A program made the translations under genes and the position numbers. A stretch of DNA of 64,000 nucleotides. Source: Pseudomonas nicosulfuronedens. Its GTDB lineage: Bacteria > Pseudomonadota > Gammaproteobacteria > Pseudomonadales > Pseudomonadaceae. Shown here piece after piece: positions 52,445 to 62,716 of this stretch. Position 1 is the first letter of the stretch, and the number at the start of each line of letters is the position of its first letter. The notes below the pieces were generated by a model, which worked only from the letters and a program-made list of their open reading frames with translations, did no database searches and was not told the DNA's origin. Location of the stretch: positions 25,039 to 89,038 of the forward strand of contig NZ_SWDV01000033.1 in the NCBI RefSeq assembly GCF_005877905.1. Reading direction: 5' to 3'.

Positions 52445-54853
52445 TTAGAAATCCACGCTCGCGGACAACTGCAGCGTGCGGCCCTCGCCCAGGTACAGGT
52501 ACCCGGCGGTGGAAGTGCCCCAGTAGTCCTTGTCGAACACGTTATCCAGGTTGGCGCGTAGCACCACCGGTTTGCCGAGGGTCTCGAAGCGATAGCGCGC
52601 GCCCAGGTCCAGGCGCCACCAGTCGGGAATGCTCAGGGCGTTGGCCTGGTCCACGTACTGCTCGCTGGTGTAGATCGTCCGGGCCGTGACAGTCAGGCCC
52701 GGCACCTGGGTGATGTCGTACTCACCGCCCAGATTGAGCTGGCGGCGCGGTACGCCGATACCGTTGTTGCCGTCGTACTGGCCGTCCTGGGTCTTGGTCA
52801 GCTTGGCCTGGGTGTAGGAAGCACCGCCGAGCAGGCGCGCGCCCTTGGCTACCTCGCCGAACAGGCTCAGCTCCAGGCCGCGGTTGCGTTGTTCGCCGCC
52901 ACGAGTGAAGCGGCCGTTGTCGTTGACGCTGCTCGGGCGCTTGATCTCGAACGCAGCCAGGGTAGCGCCGAAACCGTCCCACTCGCCCTTGACGCCGACT
53001 TCCTTCTGCTTGGAAACGTAGGGCGTGAGCATTTCACCGGCGTTGACGGTGCCAATGGGCGCGGTTTCACCGGGGCTCAGGCCTTCGATGTAATTGGCGT
53101 AGAGCGAGATGTTTTCCCACGGCTTGACCACGATGCCACCCATGGGCGTGGTCTTCTCCTCGTCGTAGCCTTCACCTACCGGGGTGCCGACGTTCATTTC
53201 GTAGTTCTGCGATTCCACCCGCTGCTTGCGTGCGCCGAGAGTCAGCTCGACGCGGCCGTCGAGGATCGACAGAGTGTCGGCTAGCGCGTAGCTGGTGAGG
53301 GTAGCGGCGGTGTACTTCTGCACGTTCTTCGGATAATCGTCCGTGCTCGGCGTGCCGGAGTAGACCGGGTTGTAGAGGTTCGATGCGCGCGACGGGAAGG
53401 CGGTGTAGAGGAAGAAGATGTCCGAGTTCTGCACCACGCGGGTCGCGCCGAAATTCAGCTTGTGCTGCACCGGACCGGTGTCGAAAGTGCTGCGCAGGCC
53501 GGCCTCGGCGGAGTGCGAGCCGACGTCGTAGACCTGCCAGGCCGGGCTGGAGACGAAATCGCCCTGGTTGCCCATCAGCACCGGGTTGCCGGCCAGGGCG
53601 TCCATCTCGCTGCGGCGATCACCATAGCCGGCGTAGCCGGTCAGCCAGTCGGCGATGTCGTATTCACCACGGAACACCAGGGTGCGGTCGGTCATCTCCG
53701 AGTCGCCGTAGCCGGGATAGTTCAGGTCGTTGTCCGGTGCATGGGGAATCTTGGTGACACCGGGGCCAACGCTGAACTGGCGGACGACGTTGGTGAGGTC
53801 CTCGCGTTGGGTGATGTAGTCGGCGGACAGACGCAGGCGCTCGCCGGTGTAGTCCAGGCCGAGGGAACCCAGGCTGTCTTCCAGTTCCTGCTTGTCCACC
53901 GTGGTGTCGCCGTTGCGGTACACGCCATTGAAGCGCACACCGAATTCCTTGCCCTCGCCGAAGCGACGGCCGACATCCAGGTGGGTGCCGAACACCGAGT
54001 CGGACAGATACTCCAGGGTCACCCGGTTCAGCGGTTCGGCACCGGCGCGCTTGGTTACCAGGTTCACTGCGCCTCCGACGTTGCCGCTGGGCGGCATGCC
54101 GTTGAGCATGGTGCTCGGACCCTTGACCACCTCCACGCGCTCGGCCATCTCCACCGGTACCCGGAAGAACGGCGCCAGGCCGTACATGCCGTTGAGCGCG
54201 ACGTCGGCGCTGACCACCGGGAAGCCGCGCAGGGAGAAGTCCTCGTTGAGGTTGGTGCGCGCACTGCCGATCTGCGCTGAAGGTTCGTTGGCCAGTACGT
54301 CGGCGACGCTCCGGGCCTGCTGGTCATTGATGGTCTGCTCGGTATAGCTGGTGATGCTGAAAGGCGCGTCCATCAGGTCGGTGTTGCCCAGCAGGCCGAG
54401 GCGTCCGCCACGCGCCACCTGGCCACCGGCATACTCGGCAGGCAGGTCTTCAGGGCCGGAAGCCTGCCCGGTGATCAGAGAGGGCTGCATTTGCAACGCA
54501 TCGGGACTGGGTGAACGAATCAGGGTAAAGGTGCCGTCACCGCGCTGCTCCAGTTCCAGGCCGCTGCCTTGCAGCAGGCGCTCGAGGGCGCCGCGGGTTG
54601 AATAGTCACCCTTGAGCCCGGGGCTCTGCAGGCCGTCGGTCAGCGTCGGGTCGAAGGACAGGTGCACGCCGGTCTCGGCGGCGAACGAGGCCAGGGCGCG
54701 GCCCAGTGGACCGGGGGAAATACTGTAGCTGCGTACTTCGCTGGCTGCCGGCGCGGCCGTCACCGGCGTCGCCACGGCCACCGCCAGGGAGAGGAGGGCG
54801 GTGCGTACCGCCAGGGAAAGTGAAGAGGGGTGTGCGTGTCTGCTGCTGGACAT
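52445..54853 (-). CDS. TonB-dependent siderophore receptor with signalling domain (FoxA/FiuA-like)
   Basis: An 802-residue outer-membrane receptor. After a signal peptide (residues 1-33) comes an STN signalling domain (about 40-115, SISPGPLGRALASFAAETGV), then the plug (LLGNTDLMDAPFSITSYTEQ, VKGPSTMLNG) and a 22-strand barrel ending in Phe (SASVDF). The STN domain plus adjacent FecI and FecR genes make it a cell-surface signalling receptor. Size and context suit hydroxamate receptors such as FoxA (ferrioxamine) or FiuA (ferrichrome); I cannot choose between them. It is transcribed after FecI-FecR, with an inverted repeat in the gap, and leads the PepSY/MFS genes. Confidence 0.92.
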   Translation of the reverse strand: MSSSRHAHPSSLSLAVRTALLSLAVAVATPVTAAPAASEVRSYSISPGPLGRALASFAAETGVHLSFDPTLTDGLQSPGLKGDYSTRGALERLLQGSGLELEQRGDGTFTLIRSPSPDALQMQPSLITGQASGPEDLPAEYAGGQVARGGRLGLLGNTDLMDAPFSITSYTEQTINDQQARSVADVLANEPSAQIGSARTNLNEDFSLRGFPVVSADVALNGMYGLAPFFRVPVEMAERVEVVKGPSTMLNGMPPSGNVGGAVNLVTKRAGAEPLNRVTLEYLSDSVFGTHLDVGRRFGEGKEFGVRFNGVYRNGDTTVDKQELEDSLGSLGLDYTGERLRLSADYITQREDLTNVVRQFSVGPGVTKIPHAPDNDLNYPGYGDSEMTDRTLVFRGEYDIADWLTGYAGYGDRRSEMDALAGNPVLMGNQGDFVSSPAWQVYDVGSHSAEAGLRSTFDTGPVQHKLNFGATRVVQNSDIFFLYTAFPSRASNLYNPVYSGTPSTDDYPKNVQKYTAATLTSYALADTLSILDGRVELTLGARKQRVESQNYEMNVGTPVGEGYDEEKTTPMGGIVVKPWENISLYANYIEGLSPGETAPIGTVNAGEMLTPYVSKQKEVGVKGEWDGFGATLAAFEIKRPSSVNDNGRFTRGGEQRNRGLELSLFGEVAKGARLLGGASYTQAKLTKTQDGQYDGNNGIGVPRRQLNLGGEYDITQVPGLTVTARTIYTSEQYVDQANALSIPDWWRLDLGARYRFETLGKPVVLRANLDNVFDKDYWGTSTAGYLYLGEGRTLQLSASVDF

Positions 54854-54915
54854 GGACGGGGTACCTTCGGGCCTCTGCGGGCTTCGTGTCGGGAGATGTT
54901 CCCCTGTTGCCAGCT

Positions 54916-54938
54916 GAAGTGAGAAAAAGTCTCACTTC
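54916..54938. promoter_or_regulatory. Inverted repeat before the receptor gene
   Basis: Perfect 9-bp arms GAAGTGAGA and TCTCACTTC enclose AAAAG, 63 bp upstream of the receptor start. It resembles a Fur-like operator. A T5 run follows only on the plus strand, so it is not a terminator for the minus-strand FecR transcript. Confidence 0.5.
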
Positions 54939-54977
54939 TTTTTGAAAATATTTTGCATCAACGCCCGGTGCCTGTCT

Positions 54978-55916
54978 TCAGGCGGCTGCCAGAGTGATCC
55001 AGAAGTCCGTTACCCGACGGATTCGCAGGGGATAGGTGGCCTGCAGCATCGACAGCGCGAGGTTGCTGTCCAGCAGCGGGAAAGCCCCTGACACCGCCAG
55101 TTGCGCCACCGCAGGGTCACAGCGCAGCACGCCGCGGCGATATCGGCTCAGCTCGCCCAGCAGTGCCTGCAGGGGCAGGCGGTCGGCCATCAGCATGCCG
55201 TGGGTCCAGGCATCCGGGTTCGGCGTGCTGGGCATGGCAGTGATGGATTGCGCGGTCAGCAGTACGGACTCCCCGGCACCCAGCCACTGGCCGGAGCCTT
55301 GCAACGGCGACACCTGCACGCGCCCGTGCTGCACGGCAACTCGGGTCGCGCCGTCGGCTTGGCGTACGTTGAAGCGTGCCTCGGCGGTTTGCATCCGGCC
55401 TTCGCGGGTGGTGACCAGGAACGGGCGGCCGTCCGCGCGGGTATCGAGGAATATTTCGCCGCGCAGCAACCGCACCAGGCGTTGTGCGGGAGTGAAGGCG
55501 ATATCTACGGCGCTGTCAGTGTTCAACGTGAGCAGACTGCCATCGGGCAGCGGCAGCTTGCGCTGCTCGCCCACCGCGGTGTGCTGGTCGGCCAGCCAAT
55601 CCTGCCAGGGTTGTGTGCGCCAGGTAGCGAGGCCTACCGGAGCGACGGCCAGCAGCACGGCAAGCTGCTTGAGGGCGCGACGGCGGTCCAGCGTGCGTTC
55701 TCGGCCCAGCGTCGGCATGGCCAGAGCGGGAGGCAAGCTGCCAAGGTAGCCCAGCAGGCGCTCGGCGCGGTCCCAGGCGCGGGCGTGCTGCGGACTCTGC
55801 CGTTGCCAGTCGGCGCAGGCGCGGCGGGTTTCCTCGCTGGCATCGTGCTGCAGGCGCACCAGCCAGTCCGCCGCTTCGTCGAGGATGCGAGGCGCGATGG
55901 GCTCGGCGGCAGTCAT
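54978..55916 (-). CDS. FecR-family anti-sigma / signal transducer
   Basis: A 312-residue FecR protein. The cytoplasmic N-terminus has the sigma-binding helix (AADWLVRLQHDASEETRRAC and WDRAERLLGYL), one transmembrane segment lies near residues 89-104 (LKQLAVLLAVAPVGLAT), and the periplasmic part carries the FecR domain (PDGSLLTLNTDSAVDIAFTP, LVTTREGRMQTAEARFNVR) and a C-terminal STN-contact region. ATG 55916 overlaps the FecI stop (ATGA), so the two are coupled. It should hold the sigma factor inactive until the receptor signals substrate binding. Confidence 0.9.
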   Translation of the reverse strand: MTAAEPIAPRILDEAADWLVRLQHDASEETRRACADWQRQSPQHARAWDRAERLLGYLGSLPPALAMPTLGRERTLDRRRALKQLAVLLAVAPVGLATWRTQPWQDWLADQHTAVGEQRKLPLPDGSLLTLNTDSAVDIAFTPAQRLVRLLRGEIFLDTRADGRPFLVTTREGRMQTAEARFNVRQADGATRVAVQHGRVQVSPLQGSGQWLGAGESVLLTAQSITAMPSTPNPDAWTHGMLMADRLPLQALLGELSRYRRGVLRCDPAVAQLAVSGAFPLLDSNLALSMLQATYPLRIRRVTDFWITLAAA

Positions 55917-56419
55917 TCCATCAACTCCAGGCAATGACGGAAGGCCTGCTGCATATAGCGCTTCACCGAGCCAAGGGACACGCCCAGGCGTTGGGCGATG
56001 GCCTCGTATTTCAGCCCCTCGATCTGCGCCAACAGGAAGGCCTGGCGTACCGGGTCAGGCAGACGAGCAAGCAGGGCGTCGATCTCGTGCAGGGTTTCCA
56101 GCACCAGGTAGCGCTGTTCGGGGGAGGGGGCCAGCTCTTCCGGAAGCCCGGCCAGGGCTTCGAGATAGGCGCGTTCCAGCGACTGGCGTTGGAACCAGTT
56201 GATCATCAGCCCCTTGGCTATCGTTGTAAGGTAAGCCCGCGGCTCGCGTGCATCCAACACCCGGCGTGAACCGAGCAGGCGGGTGAAAGTGTCCTGGGCC
56301 AGGTCCGCTGCCTGTTCGTGGCAGTCCAGGCGACGGCGTAGCCAGCCTTGCAGCCAGCCGTGATGGTGCTGGTAAAGCTCGCTAACGGCGGCATGGAGGG
56401 GAGCATCGACCGGGGGCAT
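55913..56419 (-). CDS. FecI-type ECF sigma factor
   Basis: A 168-residue ECF sigma factor of the iron-starvation class. Region 2 is at about 10-75 (VSELYQHHHGWLQGWLRRRL, ADLAQDTFTRLLGSR, PRAYLTTIAKGLMINWFQR) and region 4 at about 110-162 (LPDPVRQAFLLAQIEGLKYE and IAQRLGVSLGSVKRYMQQAF). It should direct transcription of the adjacent receptor operon. A Fur-box-like sequence lies just upstream (56436-56454), consistent with iron repression. Start ATG 56419. Confidence 0.93.
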   Translation of the reverse strand: MPPVDAPLHAAVSELYQHHHGWLQGWLRRRLDCHEQAADLAQDTFTRLLGSRRVLDAREPRAYLTTIAKGLMINWFQRQSLERAYLEALAGLPEELAPSPEQRYLVLETLHEIDALLARLPDPVRQAFLLAQIEGLKYEAIAQRLGVSLGSVKRYMQQAFRHCLELME

Positions 56420-56435
56420 GACGGAATTTTTATCA

Positions 56436-56454
56436 TTTGAGAATGCTTCTCATG
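56436..56454 (-). promoter_or_regulatory. Fur-box-like site upstream of the sigma factor
   Basis: On the minus strand the core reads ATGAGAAGCATTCTCAAAT, closely following the pseudomonad Fur pattern AATGAGAATNATTCTCATT. It starts 17 bp before the FecI start codon. Fur binding is inferred. Confidence 0.65.
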
Positions 56455-56512
56455 ATAAGGGTTGCTGCGCTCTGCTCACAAGCCCCCTTGAAGGATGGCA
56501 TGCAGTAGCTTG

Positions 56513-57454
56513 TCAGCCTGCCCGGCTAGCTAGGTCGAGGGTTGTCAGCTGGGGGGCGGAAAGGCTCAACTGGGTAGCCCATACCAGGCTGGCGAGCTGG
56601 CGTTCATTGGTGGCACTGGCGATGGGGGCGGCGATGCCTGGCTGCTGGCGGAGCCAGGCGAGCGCGACCTCCGCCGGCGTCGAGTGGGTTTCTTCGGCGA
56701 CCTGGCCCAGCGCCGCGAGAATCTTCAATCCGCGGGTATCAAAGTAGCCCTCCAGGTCTTCGCCACGGGCGCTACCGGCGAGGTCGCCGGGGGCGCGGTA
56801 CTTGCCGGTGAGAAAGCCCGAGGCGAGGCTGAAATAGGTCACCACGACGTTGCCGTGTTCGGCGGCGATGGCTGCGGTTTCCGTTTCGTGGCCCGCGCGG
56901 TCGTAGAGGTTGTACTGGACCTGCAGTGCGGAATACGCAGGGAGGCCGTTGCTACGTGAAGTGGCTTCGGCTGCCTGCAGTTGTTGTCGGCTGAAATTGG
57001 ACGCACCGATGGCGCGTACCTTCCCCGAGGCGATCAAGTCTTCGTAGGTGCGCAGGGTTTCTTCGTGGGGCGTGCTGTCATCGGGGTAATGGCTGAAGTA
57101 CAGGTCGATGTAGTCGGTGTTCAGGCGCCGCAGGGAGTCCTCGACACCCTGCAGGATCCAGCGGCACGACAGCCCGCGCCGCTGTACCGAGAGTTCGGCG
57201 CCGACCTTGGTGCACAGCGTCACCTCAGTGCGGCGCCCCGGCTGGCTGGCGAGCCAGCGGCCGATGATGGCCTCCGACTCGCCGCCCTCGTGACCCGGCA
57301 CCCAGACTGAGTACATATCCGCAGTATCGATACTGCTCAGCCCCGAGTCGAACGCCGCGTCCAGCAGGCGTCGCGACATCGCTTCGTCCACCGTCCAGCC
57401 GAACACGTTACCGCCCAGTATCAGTGGTGAAAGGTTCAGGTCACGAGCATGCAT
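56513..57454 (-). CDS. Aldo/keto reductase
   Basis: A 313-residue AKR of the YajO/PdxI-like class with the catalytic tetrad visible: Asp43 and Tyr48 (SIDTADMYSVW), Lys83 (LCTKVG) and His122 (YFSHYPD). The NADPH-binding end is in AWLRQQPGIAAPIASATNER. The family reduces aldehydes and ketones. It starts 10 bp after the gamma-glutamyltransferase stop, so it is the distal gene of the catabolic operon. A role with an aldehyde derived from the imported gamma-glutamyl or amine compound is possible. Confidence 0.9.
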   Translation of the reverse strand: MHARDLNLSPLILGGNVFGWTVDEAMSRRLLDAAFDSGLSSIDTADMYSVWVPGHEGGESEAIIGRWLASQPGRRTEVTLCTKVGAELSVQRRGLSCRWILQGVEDSLRRLNTDYIDLYFSHYPDDSTPHEETLRTYEDLIASGKVRAIGASNFSRQQLQAAEATSRSNGLPAYSALQVQYNLYDRAGHETETAAIAAEHGNVVVTYFSLASGFLTGKYRAPGDLAGSARGEDLEGYFDTRGLKILAALGQVAEETHSTPAEVALAWLRQQPGIAAPIASATNERQLASLVWATQLSLSAPQLTTLDLASRAG

Positions 57455-57464
57455 GGCTTTCTCC

Positions 57465-59081
57465 TCAGCACACCGCGATATGCGAATCCGCGCGCGGCTC
57501 GGTACCGCCGCAGAGCACGCCGGTTTCAGGATCGCGGACGATGATCTGGCCGCGCCCGTAGTCGGTGAGGTCGCAGGCGATCTCCACCTCGTGACCGCGT
57601 CGCGCCAGGCCGAAGGCGAGGTCGCGGTTGGCGTGCTGCTCGATGCCGACTTTCATGCCGCCCAGCCATTGCCAGCGCGGGGCGTCCAGCGCGGCCTGCG
57701 GGTTGAGGCCGAAGTCGACCAGGTTCATCACCATCTGCACGTGGCCCTGGGGCTGCATGTAGCCGCCCATCACGCCGAACGGGCCGACGGCCACGCCATC
57801 CTTGCTGAGGAAGCCGGGGATGATGGTGTGGAAGGTCTTCTTGCCCGGCGCCAGCGCGTTGGAATGCGCCGGGTCGAGGCTGAATTCCGAGCCACGGTTC
57901 TGCAGGCCGATGCCGCTGTCGGGGAGCACCACGCCGGAGCCGAAGCCGTGGTACGCGCTCTGGATGAAGGAGACCATGTTGCCTTCGCCGTCGGCGGTGG
58001 CGATGTACACAGTGCCGCTGGAGAGCGGGTCACCGTGTTTCGGCTCGGCGGCCTGATCGCTGATTTCAGCGCGGCGGCGCGCGGCGTAGTCGTCGGAGAG
58101 CAGCGCGGCGGTGCTGACGCGCATGTGCTCGGCGTCGGTGATGTAGTGCAGGCCGTCGGCGTAGGCCTTCTTCATGGCTTCGAGCTGGCGGTGCCAGGTG
58201 AGCTGGCTGTCGCGCTGGTCGAAGTCGTAGCCCTGGAGGATGTTCAGGGTCATCAGGGCGATCAGGCCCTGGCCGGCGGGGGGGATTTCCCAGACGTCAT
58301 AGCCACGGTAGTTGGTCTTGATCGGCTCGACCCACTTGGGCTTGTAGCCGGCCAGGTCGGCGGCGCTCAGCTCGCCACCGGTGGCGGCGGAGTGCTCGGC
58401 GAGGCGCTGGGCGAGGGCGCCACGGTAGAAGCTATCGCACTTCGTCTCGGCCAGTTCGGCGAGGGTTTTCGCCTGGGCCGGGTTGCGGAACAGCTGGCCG
58501 GCGCGGGGGGCTTTGCCGTCCACGGTGAAGGTGTCGAACCAGGCTTCCAGGGCTGGCACGGCGGCCCGGCTTTGCTGGTATTCCTGGCGCGCGATTTCCC
58601 ACTGGTAGGCAACCACCGGGGACACCGGGAAGCCGTCGCGGGCCAGGGCGATGGCCGGTTGCAGCAGGTCGGCGAAAGGCAGTTTGCCGAAGCGTGCGGA
58701 CAGCTCGGCCCAGGCCGAGGGGATGCCCGGCACGGTGACCGGCAGCCAGCCGTGTACCGGCATCTTCTCAAAACCGGCGGCTTTTACCTTGTCGATGGAG
58801 ATGGAGGCAGGCGCGTGGCCGCTGGCGTCCAGACCGTGCAACTGGTCCTTGACCCAGACCAGGGCGAAGGCGTCGCCGCCGATGGCGCAGCCGGTGGGTT
58901 CGACCACCGTCAGCGCGGCGGCGGTGGCGATGGCGGCGTCGATGGCGTTGCCGCCGGCGCGCAGCATGGCAATGCCGGCCTCGGCAGCCAGGGGCTGCGA
59001 GGCGGCGACCATGCCGTTACGGGCGAACACGCTCTGGCGCTGGGAGGCGTAGGGGTACTCGTGGGCAGAGAAGCTCAGCAT
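57465..59081 (-). CDS. ggt: Gamma-glutamyltransferase (cytoplasmic type)
   Basis: A 538-residue GGT precursor. The autocleavage nucleophile is Thr357 (PLSSGTVYIATADGEGNMVS). Upstream come the glycine-rich fold (GGNAIDAAIATAAALTVVEP), GELSAADLAGY and IPPAGQGLIALMTLNIL; downstream are LQNRGSEFSLDP and the late GVMGGYMQPQGHVQM. There is no signal peptide, unlike secreted GGTs, so it acts inside the cell, like YwrD-type enzymes. It would hydrolyse a gamma-glutamyl amide brought in by the upstream transporter. It follows the polyamine-type binding protein by 17 bp. Confidence 0.9.
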   Translation of the reverse strand: MLSFSAHEYPYASQRQSVFARNGMVAASQPLAAEAGIAMLRAGGNAIDAAIATAAALTVVEPTGCAIGGDAFALVWVKDQLHGLDASGHAPASISIDKVKAAGFEKMPVHGWLPVTVPGIPSAWAELSARFGKLPFADLLQPAIALARDGFPVSPVVAYQWEIARQEYQQSRAAVPALEAWFDTFTVDGKAPRAGQLFRNPAQAKTLAELAETKCDSFYRGALAQRLAEHSAATGGELSAADLAGYKPKWVEPIKTNYRGYDVWEIPPAGQGLIALMTLNILQGYDFDQRDSQLTWHRQLEAMKKAYADGLHYITDAEHMRVSTAALLSDDYAARRRAEISDQAAEPKHGDPLSSGTVYIATADGEGNMVSFIQSAYHGFGSGVVLPDSGIGLQNRGSEFSLDPAHSNALAPGKKTFHTIIPGFLSKDGVAVGPFGVMGGYMQPQGHVQMVMNLVDFGLNPQAALDAPRWQWLGGMKVGIEQHANRDLAFGLARRGHEVEIACDLTDYGRGQIIVRDPETGVLCGGTEPRADSHIAVC

Positions 59082-59098
59082 GGAAAACTCTCTTCGGT

Positions 59099-60202
<1,104 letters not shown>

Positions 60203-60208
60203 TTATCT

Positions 60209-60988
60209 TCAGAGAACGCGGCTGAGGAATTCCCGCGTGCGCGGGTGGTGTGGATTGCCGAAGACCTGCGCGGGCGGGCCTTCTTCGATGAGCTCGCCCT
60301 GGTGCAGGACCACCACGCGGTCGGCCACTTCGCGGGCGAAGCCCATCTCGTGGGTGACGACCACCATGGTCATGCCTTCGTCGGCCAGCTCCTTCATCAC
60401 CTGCAGCACTTCGCCCACGGTTTCCGGGTCCAGCGCGCTGGTGGGTTCGTCGAAGAGCATGGCCTGGGGCTTCATCGCCAGGGCGCGGGCAATGGCCACG
60501 CGCTGCTGCTGGCCGCCTGAGAGCTGGCCGGGGTAGTGCTCGGCCTTGTCCGACAGGCGCACCCGTGCCAGTAGACGGCGGGCCTGGTCCAGCGCCTCGC
60601 CCTTGGGCACACCGAGCACCTGGGTCGGCGCTTCGATGATGTTCTCCAGCACGGTCATGTGCGGGAACAGGTTGAAGCGCTGGAAGACCATGCCGATGTC
60701 GCGGCGACGCCGGGCGATGTTGCTTTCCGAGTCGCGCACCAGCTTGCCGTCCGGGCGTTCGCGGTAGCCCATCAGCTCGCCGTTGACGCGAATGCTGCCG
60801 CCCTGGATGTCTTCCAGGTGGTTCATGCAGCGGATGAAGGTGGTCTTGCCCGAGCCCGAGGCGCCGATCAGCACCACCACTTCGCCCCGGCGTACTTCCA
60901 GGGAAACGCCCTTGAGGATTTCCAGTTCGCCGAAGGCCTTGTGCACGTCGCGGGCCTGGATTACCACGTCTTTCATGTCCGGGATCAT
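60209..60988 (-). CDS. Polar amino-acid ABC transporter ATPase (HisP/GlnQ-like)
   Basis: A 259-residue ATPase: Walker [10 protein letters not shown] (42-50), Q-loop [12 protein letters not shown], signature [15 protein letters not shown], Walker [15 protein letters not shown] and switch His in [10 protein letters not shown]. The extra insert after residue 70 ([20 protein letters not shown]) is known from HisP-like proteins for basic amino acids. The start at 60988 has GAGGGGG and lies one base after the permease stop; ATG 60976 is the alternative. It powers the adjacent permease. Confidence 0.92.
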   Translation of the reverse strand: MIPDMKDVVIQARDVHKAFGELEILKGVSLEVRRGEVVVLIGASGSGKTTFIRCMNHLEDIQGGSIRVNGELMGYRERPDGKLVRDSESNIARRRRDIGMVFQRFNLFPHMTVLENIIEAPTQVLGVPKGEALDQARRLLARVRLSDKAEHYPGQLSGGQQQRVAIARALAMKPQAMLFDEPTSALDPETVGEVLQVMKELADEGMTMVVVTHEMGFAREVADRVVVLHQGELIEEGPPAQVFGNPHHPRTREFLSRVL

Positions 60989-60989
60989 C

Positions 60990-61757
60990 TCAACGCCCCC
61001 TCAGCAGTTTCATCGCCTGCCGGCCGAACAGGCGGTTCGAGGCGGCTGGCTGGCCATCGGATTTGCCGAAGCGCACTTCCAGCCAGCGCTGGAAGAAGCC
61101 CCACAGGGTGGTCAGGGCGAGGAAGTAGATCGCCACGACCAGGTACAGCTCGAACACGCGGAAGGTCGCCGAGGTGACCATCTGGGTGCTCAGCAACAGT
61201 TCCTGTACGCCGATCACGCTGACCAGCGTGGTGTTCTTCAGCATCACGTTGAACTCGTTGCCCAGCGGCGGAACGATCACCCGGAAGGCCTGCGGCAGCA
61301 CGATGCGGCGCATCAGCTTGGGGAAGGTCATGCCGAGGGATTTGCCGGCCTCGTACTGGCCCTTGTCCACCGCACCGATACCGGCGCGGATGATCTCGGC
61401 CATGTACGCGCCTTCGTTGAGGCCCAGGGCGATGATCGCGGCCTGGATATTGCCCGGCAGGATGAACAACCCCAGGTCCAGGTCCTCGAAGCGGAAGATC
61501 CCGCCAGCAGCCAGCGCGGTGTAGAGGAAGACGATCTGCACCAGCAGCGGCGTGCCGCGCATCAGCCACACGTAGAAACGCACCGGGTATTGCAGCAGCG
61601 GATTGGTCGACAGGCGCATCAGCGCCGCCAGCAGCCCGAGCACGCAGCCCAGGAGCATGGCGCTGACGGCGATCACGCAGGTCAGCCACAGGCCGTAGAG
61701 GTAGATATCGCTCGGTCGCAGCAGGTACTGCCAGAACACGTCCCAACTGAAGTTCAT
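60990..61757 (-). CDS. Polar amino-acid ABC transporter permease
   Basis: A 255-residue permease with five to six predicted helices. It has the family start [20 protein letters not shown], the ATPase-contact loop [20 protein letters not shown] and [20 protein letters not shown] after it, as in HisM/HisQ-type proteins. It starts 11 bp after the binding-protein stop, and the ATPase follows at once. A single permease gene suggests a homodimeric channel. Confidence 0.92.
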   Translation of the reverse strand: MNFSWDVFWQYLLRPSDIYLYGLWLTCVIAVSAMLLGCVLGLLAALMRLSTNPLLQYPVRFYVWLMRGTPLLVQIVFLYTALAAGGIFRFEDLDLGLFILPGNIQAAIIALGLNEGAYMAEIIRAGIGAVDKGQYEAGKSLGMTFPKLMRRIVLPQAFRVIVPPLGNEFNVMLKNTTLVSVIGVQELLLSTQMVTSATFRVFELYLVVAIYFLALTTLWGFFQRWLEVRFGKSDGQPAASNRLFGRQAMKLLRGR

Positions 61758-61768
61758 GTCTCGTTACC

Positions 61769-62575
61769 TCAGTCCAGTTTGTCGCCTTCGATATGCCACT
61801 TGGCCAGGAGCGCGGCGTAGCTGCCGTCGGCCTGCATGTCCTTGATGATCTGGGTGACGGCTTCGCTCAGCTGCTTGTCTTCCTTGCGGATGCCCAGGCC
61901 GGTAAGGATGCGCGCGAAGGCCGGCACGCCGATCTCGAACAGGTCCGGCGCGGTGCTCTGGTAGTAACCGGCGGTTTCCACGGTGGTGCCGTAGGCGTCG
62001 GTCTGGCGGATGCGCAGGGACTGGAAGGCGTCGGTGTCGGTGTTGTAGACCACCACTTTCATCGGCGGCTTGCCGGCCTTTGCCAGCTTCTCGTTGTGGG
62101 CCTCGAGCAGGGTACGGATGGTTGAACCGTTGAGCACCGCGACCTTCTTGCCGGAGAGATCGTCCAGGGTGTGAATGCCCTCGGGGTTGCCCTTGCCGAC
62201 GACCACGGCCTGGCTGGAGTACATGTAGTTGACCATGTCGATCACTTCGCGCCGCTCGGGCTTGTCGAACAGTTGGTCGACAAGCATGTCGCACTGACCG
62301 GCGAGCAGCGCCGGGATCAGCCCGGAGAAGGGCGTGATGCGCCAGTCGATCTTCTTGTCGCCCAGGCGCTTGGCGATGGCTTCGCCCAGGTCGATGGTGA
62401 CGCCGGTGAGCTTCTGGTTGGCGTCATAGAAGCCCATGGGCGGGGAGTCCATGCCGCCGCAGAAGGTGACCTTGCTGGCGTTCTGCAAGCGGTCGGGAAT
62501 CTTCACATCGGCATGCGCCAGGGGGGCGGCCAGGCAAAGGGCGAGAAGGCATTGCGGGATCCTGCGTTCGAACAT
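61769..62575 (-). CDS. Polar amino-acid-type ABC substrate-binding protein
   Basis: A 268-residue SBP_bac_3 protein with a signal peptide (residues 1-22, ending PLAHAD). It has DSPPMGFYDANQKLTGVTID, then DLGEAIAKRLGDK and the middle DLSGKKVAVLNGSTIRTLLE with VETAGYYQSTAPDL. Ligands of this class include amino acids, opines and related amides; the precise ligand is not evident. ATG 62575 follows GGAGAG. It heads the transporter part of the operon. Confidence 0.9.
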   Translation of the reverse strand: MFERRIPQCLLALCLAAPLAHADVKIPDRLQNASKVTFCGGMDSPPMGFYDANQKLTGVTIDLGEAIAKRLGDKKIDWRITPFSGLIPALLAGQCDMLVDQLFDKPERREVIDMVNYMYSSQAVVVGKGNPEGIHTLDDLSGKKVAVLNGSTIRTLLEAHNEKLAKAGKPPMKVVVYNTDTDAFQSLRIRQTDAYGTTVETAGYYQSTAPDLFEIGVPAFARILTGLGIRKEDKQLSEAVTQIIKDMQADGSYAALLAKWHIEGDKLD

Positions 62576-62716
62576 GTTGCTCTCCGGGGTGGGGTTGCCA
62601 GGGGCAGTTCAGGGACACAGAAGTACGGGTCTAGGCGCCCGTTGCTTCGATTCTCTTCTTCGTGGATCGGCTTCGTGGATTTCGTTTGGGTGGATTGCGC
62701 GTTGGTGGATGGCGCC

